From Demequinaceae bacterium (GTDB taxonomy: Bacteria; Actinomycetota; Actinomycetes; Actinomycetales; Demequinaceae): a DNA stretch of 64,000 nt. Within the stretch, counting starts at the first letter, position 1, and every line of letters starts with the position of its first letter. A program made the translations under genes and the position numbers. The stretch spans positions 62,001 through 126,000 of the forward strand of contig JAFGBM010000010.1 in the NCBI GenBank assembly GCA_016933155.1, given 5' to 3'. Shown here one piece after another: positions 34,855 to 46,171 of the stretch. The notes beneath the pieces are model-generated. The model ran no database searches, was not told the DNA's origin, and saw only the letters and a program-made list of their open reading frames with translations.

Positions 34855-35295
34855 CTACGCCGCGATCGATCCGGCCTTCATCGCCACGAGGAAGGCAACC
34901 CCCAACACCCACAAGATCGACAGGACGCCCCCCATCCAGACAGCCGTTCCTGCCAAACCCGTGCCCCTCCCTCCGTCCCGGGCGATCTCGTCACGAGCGC
35001 GTCGGCCGACGGCGATGGCTGCGATCCCAACGATCGGCGTCAACACCGGGGTCATGACAGCCAGCCACAAAGCTCGCTTCGCCGATCGGTTCATCGGTGC
35101 CACCATCCGTCCGATCGATGCGGTGGGGGCCCCAAACAACTCGGTGGGTGCGCCGATGGCCGACGGAGCGAAGGGATCTCCCGCGGAAAACGCCGGGCTT
35201 TCGGTCGGGGGCTCCTCCTCGAAACCCGGGGAAGCGAAGGCCCGACCCGTCGGGGGCGGATAGGGTGGCGGCGCGTATGGGTTGTCCTCGGTCAT
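34855..35295 (-). CDS. DUF4190-like small membrane protein
   Basis: A 146-residue protein with a Pro/Tyr-rich N-terminal tail (NPYAPPPYPPP) and two membrane helices in the C-terminal half (ALWLAVMTPVLTPIVGIAAIAVG and GTAVWMGGVLSILWVLGVAFLVA). The linker between helices has GRRARDEIARDGGRGTGLA, the DUF4190 pattern. The function of the family is unknown. ATG 35295 lies seven bases after the stop of the LytR_C gene, so they are co-transcribed. A longer frame from 35328 starts inside that gene. Confidence 0.75.
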   Translation of the reverse strand: MTEDNPYAPPPYPPPTGRAFASPGFEEEPPTESPAFSAGDPFAPSAIGAPTELFGAPTASIGRMVAPMNRSAKRALWLAVMTPVLTPIVGIAAIAVGRRARDEIARDGGRGTGLAGTAVWMGGVLSILWVLGVAFLVAMKAGSIAA

Positions 35296-35302
35296 GGTGC
35301 CC

Positions 35303-36013
35303 CTAGTCGCCCCCGGGCTCATCGACAATGGCGGGGCTAACAGTCACCTCGACGGTCGGAGCCGCGGAAGGGACGGGATACCGCGACGGCGCAAGGATGG
35401 GGCTGATGAGGCTCGCGGGAAGGCACTCTGCCGGTGCCGTGAGAATGAGGGTCGGATCGAGGTCGGTGCTGTAGAGCGGAACCAGGCGGTCATACTGCGT
35501 CCCGAGGATCACATCCACTCCTGCCCCGTTGCGGGAATCCAGCACCAGCACCGGATCCTCGAAATGGCGGGCGACGGTGTATCCCTCCTGAACCCCGTTG
35601 ACCCCGAAGACGATGCGGGCCGTCCCGTCGAATACGAACTCCTCGAAGTTGTTCGCTCCGCCGCTCTGGAATCCCCGACCGACCAAGTCCGTCAAGGCCG
35701 TCGAGGCCAGACCCTGCTTGTCGGTGCTGTTCCGCACCCGGACCAGGACCTCGCTCTCGGGAAGGGGGTAGGAGTCCGACGGGGGGCACGGCAGGGTGAT
35801 CTCGCTTGAGAATCCGCCCGCGTTCGTGATGTAGGGCCGAGCGAAGGGGCCCTCCACCTTGCCCGTGTAGATGTTGTACGCCGAGAACGCGGCGGCGCCC
35901 ATGGCGCAGACCAGCGTGCCGTAGACCAGGAACTGGCGCTCGCGTCGACGCCTCCGCAACAACTCGCGCCTGGTTCTGAGGGTGGTGGTCGAGGGGCGCT
36001 GTTTGTCCGTCAC
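35303..36013 (-). CDS. LytR_C domain membrane protein
   Basis: The 236-residue protein has an Arg-rich cytoplasmic start, a single membrane helix (FLVYGTLVCAMGAAAFSAYNIY, about residues 28-49) and an outer LytR C-terminal domain (VLVRVRNSTDKQGLASTALTDLVGRGF, about 88-175). LytR_C domains are found with LytR-CpsA-Psr cell-wall ligases, but this protein lacks the LCP catalytic domain. A wall-associated role is likely. The GTG start at 36013 is six bases past TAGGCT (36025-36020), consistent with a leaderless transcript. Confidence 0.82.
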   Translation of the reverse strand: MTDKQRPSTTTLRTRRELLRRRRRERQFLVYGTLVCAMGAAAFSAYNIYTGKVEGPFARPYITNAGGFSSEITLPCPPSDSYPLPESEVLVRVRNSTDKQGLASTALTDLVGRGFQSGGANNFEEFVFDGTARIVFGVNGVQEGYTVARHFEDPVLVLDSRNGAGVDVILGTQYDRLVPLYSTDLDPTLILTAPAECLPASLISPILAPSRYPVPSAAPTVEVTVSPAIVDEPGGD

Positions 36014-36042
36014 CCCATAAGCCTAACCGAGGTTCCGATGAG

Positions 36043-36127
36043 CGGAGGATGGGGGATTCGAACCCCCGAGGGCTTGCACCCAACACGCTTTCCAAGCGTG
36101 CGCCATAGGCCACTAGGCGAATCCTCC
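36043..36127 (-). tRNA. tRNA-Ser (anticodon GGA)
   Basis: On the minus strand GGAGGAT (36127-36121) pairs with ATCCTCC (36050-36044), followed by discriminator G. The anticodon stem CACGC/GCGTG encloses TTGGAAA with anticodon GGA, reading UCC and UCU. There is a long variable arm and a T arm GGGGGTTCGAATCCCCC. CCA is not encoded. It is the second serine tRNA within 1.4 kb. Confidence 0.95.
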
Positions 36128-36192
36128 AGGCCACACGATGGTACCCGAGTGACTCCCTTCTTCGTTAAACCGGCCGGGGCTACACTGAGGGA

Positions 36193-36281
36193 GACCCCCC
36201 ACGTGGCGTCATCTCGCGAAACCCCCCCAGGGCAGGAATGCAGCAAGGGTACGCGGGCTCTGGCGGGTGCGTGGGGGGTCC
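36193..36281 (+). ncRNA. ffs: Small bacterial SRP RNA (4.5S)
   Basis: The outer stem pairs GACCCCCC-ACG (36193-36203) with CGT-GGGGGGTC (36270-36280). The inner part holds CCAGGGCAGGAATGCAGCAAGGGTA, the GGAA tetraloop and the internal loop bound by Ffh, and CTCTGGCGGGTGCG on the return strand. This is the typical actinobacterial small SRP RNA. TACACT (36181-36186) is a likely -10 element. In many actinobacteria this gene stands directly before dnaX. Here a TetR-ABC operon lies between. Confidence 0.9.
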
Positions 36282-36294
36282 CCGCTTCGTTTCG

Positions 36295-36996
36295 CTAGCC
36301 GTCGGACGCCTCTCGGTCGGCCGGATCCGAAAGCCCGAGCCTTTCCCCGAGCCCCTTCAGCAGACTCCGGAGCCCCAGATCGAACTGCCGATCGGCGTCG
36401 AACTCGTACCCGGATCCGATGGCCTCGACGAGGGTCGGGATCGCACTCATGTCGAGACCCTCGGGGTTGATCTCCGGCGAATCCGGACCACCGACGGGCT
36501 CCCCGACCTCTGCGAGAGCGTGTCCGCTGACGAAGTAGACGAGGACGTTGATCGCATCGAGCGCATCCGCAGGCGTCGCCCCCGCGCGGACCAGCCGGGT
36601 GGCCACGACTTCGACGAGATCAAGGAAGGGCTGGGTCTTGATCGGCCTGGTGGCGACGGCCGGCAGCGCGGCCGGATGCCGCCGCAGGGCGGCCCGGATC
36701 GCGGTGAGATACCCGACCAAGTCCTCCAGCCACGGACGGCCCGACGAGCCCTGCGGGATCTCCGTTTCCATCCAGACGGCCTCCACGAGCCCGTCGAACA
36801 GGTCGGCCTTGCTCGGGAAGTAGTGATAAACCGCCATCGGGTCGACGCCGATCTCCGCGCCCAGCCTCCGCATGGAAAACCTGTCAAGGCCGTCACGATC
36901 GATGATGGAGAGCGCGATGGAAACGATGTACTCGCGACTGAGCGTCGGGCGCGTCGGCCTCTCGCCCGCGGGACTGCCCTCTGTCGTCTCGGTCAT
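36295..36996 (-). CDS. TetR-family repressor of the adjacent ABC exporter
   Basis: A 233-residue regulator. The N-terminal TetR helix-turn-helix is at about residues 18-65 (LSREYIVSIALSIIDRDGLDRFSMRRLGAEIGVDPMAVYHYFPSKADL), and the larger C-terminal domain resembles TetR_C-type ligand domains. It is the third gene of an operon with the ABC permease, one base after its stop. Two palindromes before the first gene are the likely operator, so the repressor controls its own operon. The ligand is unknown and is perhaps an exported drug or lipid. Confidence 0.9.
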   Translation of the reverse strand: MTETTEGSPAGERPTRPTLSREYIVSIALSIIDRDGLDRFSMRRLGAEIGVDPMAVYHYFPSKADLFDGLVEAVWMETEIPQGSSGRPWLEDLVGYLTAIRAALRRHPAALPAVATRPIKTQPFLDLVEVVATRLVRAGATPADALDAINVLVYFVSGHALAEVGEPVGGPDSPEINPEGLDMSAIPTLVEAIGSGYEFDADRQFDLGLRSLLKGLGERLGLSDPADREASDG

Positions 36997-36997
36997 G

Positions 36998-37771
36998 TCA
37001 GGTCGTACCGATCTTAGCCTCCGTCGGTCTGAACCGGATGGCCGCGATCAGGCCGCAACACACGGTGAACACCGTCAGGGCGACCAGGGCTCCGGCGACA
37101 TCAACGAGCCCCGCGTGCCCCAACGTTACATCCCGGATGCCCTCAAGGCCCCAGTAGGCCGGGGAGAGATGGGCGGCGGCCTGAGCCCACCCCGGCATCG
37201 AGGCCGCCGGAGCAAGGGCCCCTCCGAGTCCCGCCATGAGCATGCCGCCCAGATTGCCGATGACCATCGCCTGGTCGAGGGTCTTGAAGATCGCGACGAC
37301 CATGACGGCGTAGCCGATGACCGCCGCCACCAGTCCGGCAACCAGCGCCCCGAGGGCGAGGAATGAACCGTTGATCCGATAGCCGAAGAACGCCCCTCCC
37401 GCACCGAAGACGACGACGAGCTGGACCATCATGACGAAAAAGAGCGGGACGGCCTTCCCGATCATCACATCCGACGCGCTGGCTCCCGTCGCCCGAAGCC
37501 TCTCCCACGTCCCCCAATAGTGCTCCCGGTAGAACAACATGCTCACGACCTGGGTGGACAGGAAGGCGAACATGACCGCAAGACCCGGGATCACCTGCTC
37601 GGCTCCGTTGGCCCCGGAGAATCCCTGGGCCTGGAGTTGGGCCGCCATGGCGGGCTTGAGGAAGGCCGCAAGGATGAGGGGCATGGCGATCATGACGATG
37701 GTGGGGGCGGGGTCGTTCGCCAGGATGCGGATGCTGGTCCTGGCGATGGCCCGCTTACGCGAAAATGGCAT
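36998..37771 (-). CDS. ABC-2 type transporter permease
   Basis: A 257-residue membrane protein with six hydrophobic segments and the ABC-2 layout (LSTQVVSMLFYREHYWGTWERLRATGASASDVMIGK). The LRATGAS motif is the typical coupling-loop region of drug or glycan exporters. ATG 37771 lies inside the end of the ATPase gene (overlap 17 bases) and follows GAGAGG with nine bases between. ATG 37780 is an alternative. It pairs with the ATPase to export an unknown substrate. Confidence 0.87.
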   Translation of the reverse strand: MPFSRKRAIARTSIRILANDPAPTIVMIAMPLILAAFLKPAMAAQLQAQGFSGANGAEQVIPGLAVMFAFLSTQVVSMLFYREHYWGTWERLRATGASASDVMIGKAVPLFFVMMVQLVVVFGAGGAFFGYRINGSFLALGALVAGLVAAVIGYAVMVVAIFKTLDQAMVIGNLGGMLMAGLGGALAPAASMPGWAQAAAHLSPAYWGLEGIRDVTLGHAGLVDVAGALVALTVFTVCCGLIAAIRFRPTEAKIGTT

Positions 37772-38741
37772 CTGGGGCATCCTCTCGTGCGTTGTCGTCG
37801 AACGCGATTGCCCGACCCGTGACATCGAGGAAGGCCGATTCCAGGGTCGGGGGAGATATCTCGATGCCGACGAGGCGAGTCCCCCGCGGTAGGCGGGCGA
37901 GTGCCCCGGCCACCAGTTCCGTCGGGGTGTGCAGGTCGAGCAAGCCCTCGCTCGGACTCCACCGGTCCTGGACCCCGCCCGGCCCATCCGGTACGACCAC
38001 CCAGCCCGGAAGATCCGCCGGGGCTCCATCCGTCACCACCGCGACCGTCGGCCGAGCGTGGCTCGAGAGCAGGGCTTGAACGCTGTCTCGGAGGACGATG
38101 CGTCCCCCCTCGAGAATCGCCACGTGGGCCCCGAGGTCGACGACCTCGGTCAGGTAATGGGTGGTGTAGACGATGGCGGCGCCGGCCTCCGCCAGGCTTC
38201 GGACCACCCCGAGGATCGCTCGCCTGGCTGCGACATCGGCCCCAACAGTGGGTTCATCGAGGAACAGGACGGATGGCCGGTGCATCAAGGCCATTCCCGT
38301 ATGGAGCCGACGGGCCTGCCCCCCCGAAAGCGTGGAGGCGGTCTGGGCGAGTTCGCCAGCGAGGCCGAGGCCCTCCGCCACCTCGTGGGCGCGAGCCCGC
38401 GCGGCCCGGGCTCCGAGTCCGGCGAGCTCTCCGAAGACCATCAGGTTCTGTTCGGCCGTAAGCATGGGATAGACGCCGAGATCCTGTGGGGCGAGCCCGA
38501 TCAGCCCGGCCGCTCGACGGGGCTCCGAGACGACATCCCATTCGGACTCACGGCCCGACCCGATGTGCACCTGACCCGAGTCGCAGGTCCGCAAGCCAGC
38601 CGCGATGGAGATGATGGTCGTCTTCCCGGCACCATTCGAGCCGATCAGCCCCAGGATCTCCCCTGGCTCGACCTTCAGGTTCACCCCCCGAAGAACAGGC
38701 TTCTCCCCGTACGACTTCTTGAGATCGATGATCTCGAGCAT
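37755..38741 (-). CDS. ABC transporter ATP-binding protein (DrrA-like)
   Basis: A 328-residue ATPase with Walker A GSNGAGKTT (about residue 35), signature LSGGQARRL, Walker B VLFLDEPTVGAD and switch His in TTHYLTEV. A C-terminal extension of about 110 residues resembles the DrrA regulatory tail. The signature has ARRL where many have RQR. ATG 38741 follows GAGGAGCGGG. It is the first gene of the ATPase-permease-TetR operon. Confidence 0.88.
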   Translation of the reverse strand: MLEIIDLKKSYGEKPVLRGVNLKVEPGEILGLIGSNGAGKTTIISIAAGLRTCDSGQVHIGSGRESEWDVVSEPRRAAGLIGLAPQDLGVYPMLTAEQNLMVFGELAGLGARAARARAHEVAEGLGLAGELAQTASTLSGGQARRLHTGMALMHRPSVLFLDEPTVGADVAARRAILGVVRSLAEAGAAIVYTTHYLTEVVDLGAHVAILEGGRIVLRDSVQALLSSHARPTVAVVTDGAPADLPGWVVVPDGPGGVQDRWSPSEGLLDLHTPTELVAGALARLPRGTRLVGIEISPPTLESAFLDVTGRAIAFDDNAREDAPDAIFA

Positions 38742-38754
38742 CTCACCCGCTCCT

Positions 38755-38784
38755 CTACAGTGTAGTTGTAGTCTACGCCGTAGA
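38755..38784 (-). promoter_or_regulatory. Tandem palindromes, likely TetR operator
   Basis: Two odd-length palindromes lie head to tail: CTACAGTGTAG (38755-38765) and TCTACGCCGTAGA (38772-38784). Both are perfect apart from their centre base, share CTAC/GTAG arms, and have centres 18 bases apart. They lie 14-43 bases before the ATPase ATG, where a TACACT -10 (minus strand, 38764-38759) overlaps the nearer one. Two TetR dimers could bind, as for QacR-type operators. Confidence 0.75.
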
Positions 38785-38892
38785 ACGATACATCGCAGAC
38801 GGCCCCAACGCAAGCGCTTCCCTGAGATGCATGCACACGTTGCCACCAGGGGCTCGATGCGGGTATCCGGGGTCACCGCTAGAGTCGTGTCT

Positions 38893-40644
38893 GTGACAAC
38901 CGCCCTGTACCGCCGCTACCGTCCCGACGTCTTCTCCGAGGTGGTCGGCCAGGAGCACGTCACGGAACCCCTGATGCAGGCCCTCCGTTCCGACCGGGTG
39001 GCCCATGCGTACCTTTTCAGCGGCCCTCGGGGATGCGGGAAGACCACCTCCGCTCGAATCCTCGCCCGATGCCTGAATTGCGAAGCGGCCCCGACCGACA
39101 CCCCCTGCGGCACGTGCCCCTCCTGCGTCGAACTCAGCCGGGGCGGTTCCGGCTCCATCGATGTGGTCGAGATCGACGCCGCCTCCCACAATGGGGTCGA
39201 CGATGCCCGGGATCTCCGAGAGCGGGCCGCTTTTGCCCCCGCACGGGACCGGTACAAGGTCTTCATCTTGGACGAGGCTCATATGGTCACCCCCCAGGGG
39301 TTCAACGCCCTGCTCAAGCTTGTCGAAGAACCGCCCCCGCACGTGCGCTTCATCTTCGCGACGACCGAGCCCGAAAAGGTCATCTCCACCATCCGATCGC
39401 GAACCCACCACTACCCCTTCCGACTCGTCCCCCCCGGAATCCTGACCGACTACCTTGCGACACTCTGCACGGCCGAGGGCGTGACGGTCGCGTCCGGGGT
39501 GCTTCCCCTCGTTGTCCGGGCCGGGGGCGGATCCGTCCGAGACTCCCTGTCCGTGCTCGACCAACTAATGGCGGGCTCCGGCCCCGACGGGGTCACCTAC
39601 GACCGCGCCGTGTCACTTCTGGGTTTCACGGACGGGGCGCTCCTCGACGACGCCGTCGACTCCCTGGCTGCGACCGATGGCGCATCGCTTTTCGCCGTCA
39701 TCGAGCGGATCATCCAGACGGGCCATGAGCCGAGGCGGTTCGTCGAGGATCTGCTGGAACGGCTCCGGGATATCCTCTTGCTGGCCGCCGCCGGGATCGA
39801 AGGAGCCAAAGCCCTCGGCCGGCTGCCGGAGGACCAACTCGAACGGATGCGCACCCAGGCGCGCCGCCTCGGTCTGGAGGGTGCCTCCCGAGCCGCCGAT
39901 ACGGTCAACGAAGCGCTGACCGCCATGGTGGGGGCAACATCGCCCCGACTTCATCTCGAACTCCTGGCCGCCCGGCTCGTAGCTCAAGCCGGCGGAGGCA
40001 AGGCCGCGGGGGAACCGGTCGCGGCAGCCGCCGCTCGCCCTATGGAGGTTGCCCCGCCCCCACCCGCTCAGAAGGCCCCACCCCCCTCAAACCCCCCAGC
40101 CCAGCCACCGTCGGAGCCCTCCCCCGGCCCACCTAATCCCGAGCCACAAGGCCCGGAATCGACGGAATCCCCGTCGGAAGGGACGATGGTGGGAGGGGCT
40201 GCGGACGCCGAACTCATTCGCCGACGATGGCCCGAGGTGCTCGGAACGCTCGAACGTCGCCGGGTAACCTGGGTGCTGGTTAGCCAGAGCGCTCAGGTGG
40301 CGAATGTAGAGGCGGGGGAAGTGCGACTGTCCTTCACCAGCCCCCAGCTGGCGGATCGGTTCATGACCGGAAACCACGCTGAGAACGTCGGCCTCGCCAT
40401 CAGGGAGACCCTGGGCCTTGCCGTGAGCGTGGTCGGCATTCACGGGCAGGTGCCCGTCGAGGGCACACCCGAAACCCCTGACTCCCCGCCGGAGTCAGTC
40501 GAAAGCACGCCGCCCTCCATTGGCGAGGACCTGAAAGCCGCTGACGACGTGACGGAGCCGGATGACGCCGCTGCCCCCGACGCCGACCTCAGCGGTCCCG
40601 AGGTCGTCGCTCGCATGCTCGGCGGGACCGTCGTCGAAGACTAG
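38893..40644 (+). CDS. dnaX: DNA polymerase III gamma/tau subunit
   Basis: The 583-residue clamp-loader ATPase opens with [21 protein letters not shown]. It has Walker [12 protein letters not shown], a four-cysteine zinc module ([19 protein letters not shown]), Walker [12 protein letters not shown] and sensor ATTEPEKV. After domain III comes a Pro-rich linker (about residues 375-435) and a tau-like domain ending [15 protein letters not shown] 38893 lies seven bases after TAGAGT (38880-38885). GTG 38887 is two codons upstream. It loads the beta clamp at the fork. recR follows. Confidence 0.95.
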   Translation: MTTALYRRYRPDVFSEVVGQEHVTEPLMQALRSDRVAHAYLFSGPRGCGKTTSARILARCLNCEAAPTDTPCGTCPSCVELSRGGSGSIDVVEIDAASHNGVDDARDLRERAAFAPARDRYKVFILDEAHMVTPQGFNALLKLVEEPPPHVRFIFATTEPEKVISTIRSRTHHYPFRLVPPGILTDYLATLCTAEGVTVASGVLPLVVRAGGGSVRDSLSVLDQLMAGSGPDGVTYDRAVSLLGFTDGALLDDAVDSLAATDGASLFAVIERIIQTGHEPRRFVEDLLERLRDILLLAAAGIEGAKALGRLPEDQLERMRTQARRLGLEGASRAADTVNEALTAMVGATSPRLHLELLAARLVAQAGGGKAAGEPVAAAAARPMEVAPPPPAQKAPPPSNPPAQPPSEPSPGPPNPEPQGPESTESPSEGTMVGGAADAELIRRRWPEVLGTLERRRVTWVLVSQSAQVANVEAGEVRLSFTSPQLADRFMTGNHAENVGLAIRETLGLAVSVVGIHGQVPVEGTPETPDSPPESVESTPPSIGEDLKAADDVTEPDDAAAPDADLSGPEVVARMLGGTVVED

Positions 40645-40691
40645 GGTGCGCCTGGGCGGGTTCGCCGCCCGTCCGACCTAGGCTGGATGCC

Positions 40692-41288
40692 ATGTACGAC
40701 GGCGCCGTTCAGGATCTCATCGACGAACTCGGACACCTCCCCGGCATCGGCCCCAAGAGCGCCCAAAGGATCGCTTTCCACCTTCTCTCCACCGATCCTT
40801 CGGATGTCCGTCGCCTGGTGGAGACAATTCAGACGGTCAAGGAGAAGGTGCGGTTCTGTGAGGTTTGCGGCAACGTCGCAGAGGGCGAACGCTGCCGGGT
40901 GTGCCTCGATCCTCGGCGATCGGACGAGGTGCTCTGCGTCGTCGAGGAGGCGAAGGACGTGGTCGCGATTGAAAGGACGAGGGAGTTCCGAGGCCGATAT
41001 CACGTCCTCGGAGGCGCCATCGATCCCATGGCAGGCATCGGCCCCGATGACCTCCGCATCAAGGACCTGATCGCCCGCCTCGGAAACGAAGCCGTCAGAG
41101 AGGTCATCCTCGCGACCGATCCGAACATCGAGGGTGAGGCGACGGCAACCTACCTCGCACGGATTCTCGCCCCCCTCGGGTTGAGGGTCACCCGCCTCGC
41201 TTCGGGCCTTCCGGTCGGCGGCGACCTGGAGTACGCGGACGAGGTCACCCTCGGGCGAGCCTTCGAGGGACGCCGGGTGGTGACGTGA
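40692..41288 (+). CDS. recR: Recombination mediator RecR
   Basis: A 198-residue protein with the helix-hairpin-helix start ([20 protein letters not shown]), the four-cysteine zinc finger ([16 protein letters not shown]) and the Toprim domain ([15 protein letters not shown]...[19 protein letters not shown]). It helps RecF/RecO load RecA at gaps. ATG 40692 is seven bases after TAGGCT (40679-40684), so it may have its own leaderless transcript in addition to read-through from dnaX. Confidence 0.97.
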   Translation: MYDGAVQDLIDELGHLPGIGPKSAQRIAFHLLSTDPSDVRRLVETIQTVKEKVRFCEVCGNVAEGERCRVCLDPRRSDEVLCVVEEAKDVVAIERTREFRGRYHVLGGAIDPMAGIGPDDLRIKDLIARLGNEAVREVILATDPNIEGEATATYLARILAPLGLRVTRLASGLPVGGDLEYADEVTLGRAFEGRRVVT

Positions 41289-41359
41289 GCGAGGCGCCCC
41301 GAAGTTCCTAATAGAATGGCCAGGCTACGCCCCGAGTATTTGCCCTTCTGGGAGAGTCC

Positions 41360-43677
<2,318 letters not shown>

Positions 43678-43691
43678 TCCGTTGGCGGCTT

Positions 43692-43919
43692 CGACCCCTC
43701 CCTCGCTCGCAACCGACCACCGTACGTTGGTCGTCGGGGTATTCCGGCGCTCCGCGCCTCCAACCCCTCCCTCGCTCGCAACCGACCACCGTACGTTGGT
43801 CGTCGGGGTGTTCCGGCGCTCCGCGCCTCCAACCCCTCCCTCGCTCGCAACCGGCCACCGTACGTTGGTCGTCGGGGTGTTCCGGCGCTCCGCGCCTCCA
43901 ACCCCTCCCTCGCTCGCGT
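43692..43919. repeat. 69-bp tandem repeat array downstream of asd
   Basis: CTCGCTCGC recurs at 43702, 43771, 43840 and 43909, exactly 69 bases apart, giving three full units and a partial fourth. Units differ by only a few bases (for example GGGGTATTCC versus GGGGTGTTCC). Each holds a 20-base near-palindrome, CGACCACCGTACGTTGGTCG, centred on CGTACG with one mismatched pair in ten. Because 69 is divisible by three, several frames stay open through the array, but none has a ribosome site or family match. It lies in the convergent gap before tRNA-Pro. Confidence 0.9.
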
Positions 43920-43947
43920 GAGAAGAGAGCGAGCTCTCTTCTCACGC
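43916..43947. terminator. Perfect 14-bp hairpin, likely bidirectional terminator
   Basis: GCGTGAGAAGAGAG (43916-43929) pairs perfectly with CTCTCTTCTCACGC (43934-43947) around a CGAG loop. It lies between asd (plus) and tRNA-Pro (minus), which converge here. There is no clear T-run, so it would be an actinobacterial I-type hairpin rather than a classic rho-independent site. Confidence 0.7.
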
Positions 43948-43955
43948 TCGCTCAG

Positions 43956-44029
<74 letters not shown>

Positions 44030-44096
44030 AGAAGCCATCCGCTTGTCGCGGAGCCAGCCCAGGATAGCCGAACGAAGGCTCGGACGCGAACCTCGC

Positions 44097-45545
44097 CTAT
44101 CCGACTTCGGCTCGGACGCTCGACCTCGTTCTTGAACCCATCGCCGTCATGAGCACATAGGCAACCGCAAGCGGAACGATCTCGATCAGCATGCGATTGA
44201 AGGAATCGGCGTCGAATGGCCGGAAGGCCGTCCCCCGGGCATAGGCGAGGATCAGCCCGAGGGGAATGAAGGTCGTCACTGGCAGTCTGAAAGCAGCGAG
44301 ACCCCGACCTTGTCCAGACACGACGGAGAGGACAACCAGGAACGCCAGAACCCCGACCGCCGAACCCCACCAGGAATACGGGCCGAAGTCGTTCGCGTAT
44401 ATGGCCCTGACGCTATCGGTGAAGATGGCGGAGTCGCGAAGGATGAAAGCAGCGAGGACGACGAGGAGGCCGACCTCGTACACGATGACCAGTCTGGAGG
44501 TGAGGATTCTCCCCCACTCGTGGCTGACCGCAAAGGCTGCTACCCCGAGGAGCAGGCCTGCGAGGGCCATCATTGGGGAGAAGCCCTGAGGGAGACCCCT
44601 CAGGGCTTTGGCGGTCGCCGCGAAGCCGTACCACGCCGCCATGCCCGCTCCAAGCGTCCCCACGAGGAGCGCCGCCGCCCGACCAGGGCCCTTGCCGGAG
44701 GCCACAACGGGGACGATCGCCGCCAGGGCGAGGAACGGGCCCTCCGGTCTCGTGAGGACGAGAGCGACGGCCGCGAGTCCCGCCACGACCCCCGGAGCTC
44801 TTCCTAGGGCCGTGGAGCCCGTCATCATCATCCAGCAGGCCCCGGCAAGCGCCAACACACCAAGGGCGGTGAGGAGGTGGCCGTTGAGATACACGGCGTG
44901 AAAGACGAAACGGTTCATCGACGCCAGTGCCAGAACCCCGAGGGAGGCGACGGCTGCGGCTCCCCCTCTGCCCATGACCGGTATCGCCCGTGTCGACACG
45001 ATCCAAGCGACGATCCCCAAGACCGCTGTCGCGATGAGGGGGGTGACTCCGGCGAGGTAGTATTCTCCAGCCAGCCTGGCGGGCGCATGAAGAAGCGAGA
45101 CTCCCACCAGTCTTTTGTCCAACTCCGAGCCGGTGACGGCCTCGGTGTAGTGGTCGTCGGCGAGCAAAGCACCAAGGCCTAGGTACTCCAGGCTGTCGGA
45201 ATGGTAGGTGTAGGTATTGAGCCCCCGGTTGACGGTCACGATCACCGTGGCAAGAACCGTCACGACGGCCGATCCGACGATGGGAATGGAGAAGACGGGG
45301 CTCGAGCGCCTCTTCCAGCCCCACCAGGCCAAGGGTCCTCCCCCGACAACAGCCATCGTTAAAAGGGGGGACCCCGGAAGGGGGGTGGCAACTTGGACGA
45401 ATCCCACCGCGATGGTGAGGAAAACTCCGACGGCGAACCCCCACAGTGCGAGACCCCACCCCTTCATGCCAAGGCTGGCCATCAGGCACGCCCCCCCGAC
45501 GAGCATCGAGGCGATTGCGGCCAGCTCGACGATCAATCCCGTCAT
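44097..45545 (-). CDS. Polytopic membrane protein, possible GT-C glycosyltransferase
   Basis: A 482-residue protein with about twelve hydrophobic segments. An outer loop near residue 115 carries NTYTYHSDSLEYLGLGALLADDHYTE, an acidic and aromatic stretch reminiscent of the first loop of GT-C enzymes. I do not recognise a named family. It overlaps the 210-residue gene upstream by four bases, and together with the metallophosphoesterase they form an operon-like run. It could build or modify a surface polymer, but that is inference. Confidence 0.6.
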   Translation of the reverse strand: MTGLIVELAAIASMLVGGACLMASLGMKGWGLALWGFAVGVFLTIAVGFVQVATPLPGSPLLTMAVVGGGPLAWWGWKRRSSPVFSIPIVGSAVVTVLATVIVTVNRGLNTYTYHSDSLEYLGLGALLADDHYTEAVTGSELDKRLVGVSLLHAPARLAGEYYLAGVTPLIATAVLGIVAWIVSTRAIPVMGRGGAAAVASLGVLALASMNRFVFHAVYLNGHLLTALGVLALAGACWMMMTGSTALGRAPGVVAGLAAVALVLTRPEGPFLALAAIVPVVASGKGPGRAAALLVGTLGAGMAAWYGFAATAKALRGLPQGFSPMMALAGLLLGVAAFAVSHEWGRILTSRLVIVYEVGLLVVLAAFILRDSAIFTDSVRAIYANDFGPYSWWGSAVGVLAFLVVLSVVSGQGRGLAAFRLPVTTFIPLGLILAYARGTAFRPFDADSFNRMLIEIVPLAVAYVLMTAMGSRTRSSVRAEVG

Positions 45546-46171
45546 ACCCCCTCCTCAGAGAGGAGTCCGACATCGATCAACAGCCTTCGGTACCCCTCCT
45601 CGGTATCCGCAGGCCATCGAACGGCGAGGAACGTCCTGACCTCGATCGAGTCCGGGTGCGCAGAGGCCTCGCCAGAAAAGCTCCCCGACGGATCCGTGAC
45701 AACGTCACCGCTTTCCATGGCAATCGCCCAAGGTTCCCCCCGAGGTCCCCCAGGGCCATCCGCGACGATGAATGGCGTGGGGTCTACGCCTCCCAACAGG
45801 TCAAGGGCGTTTCCCTCGACGCGCTCGACGTCCTGAACGCCCCCAAAGGCATACAGTCGACCCGCAAACCACTCCTCGCCTCCCGAGTCGTCCTCGGCGA
45901 TGAGAATCACGGAGCCGGGAGCGACGTCCTCAAGGGCCAGAAAAAGTGCGTACCTCGACGACGAACTCGCGTCCTCGTCCCGCATCTCTGCAAGGATGTC
46001 GGCGTTCTCGCGATGATGGACGGCCGAGAAGAAGACACTTCCCCGTCCCTCGACCGTCGAGAATTGCGCCACGTTGACCACCGCAAGGAGACTCACTCCG
46101 GCGAGCAGGACAAGACCAGCGGGCTGGACCCGCCTCAAGGACACCAGGGCGCCTTGCTGATATGACCCCAT
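45542..46171 (-). CDS. Single-pass membrane-anchored protein of unknown function
   Basis: About 209 residues with one N-terminal membrane helix (AGLVLLAGVSLLAVVNVAQF, about 20-38) and an acidic outer domain. Segments such as ALFLALEDVAPGSVILIAEDD and EVRTFLAVRWPADTEEGYRRLLIDVGL look conserved but match no family I know. ATG 46171 overlaps the metallophosphoesterase stop by one base (TGATG). A GTG at 46174 one codon upstream is an alternative start. Its partner downstream is the GT-C-like membrane protein. Confidence 0.55.
   Translation of the reverse strand: MGSYQQGALVSLRRVQPAGLVLLAGVSLLAVVNVAQFSTVEGRGSVFFSAVHHRENADILAEMRDEDASSSSRYALFLALEDVAPGSVILIAEDDSGGEEWFAGRLYAFGGVQDVERVEGNALDLLGGVDPTPFIVADGPGGPRGEPWAIAMESGDVVTDPSGSFSGEASAHPDSIEVRTFLAVRWPADTEEGYRRLLIDVGLLSEEGV

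Noticed and set aside
43692-43919. Possible CRISPR array
   Set aside because: The units are directly tandem with nearly identical full length. There are no unique spacers and no cas genes.
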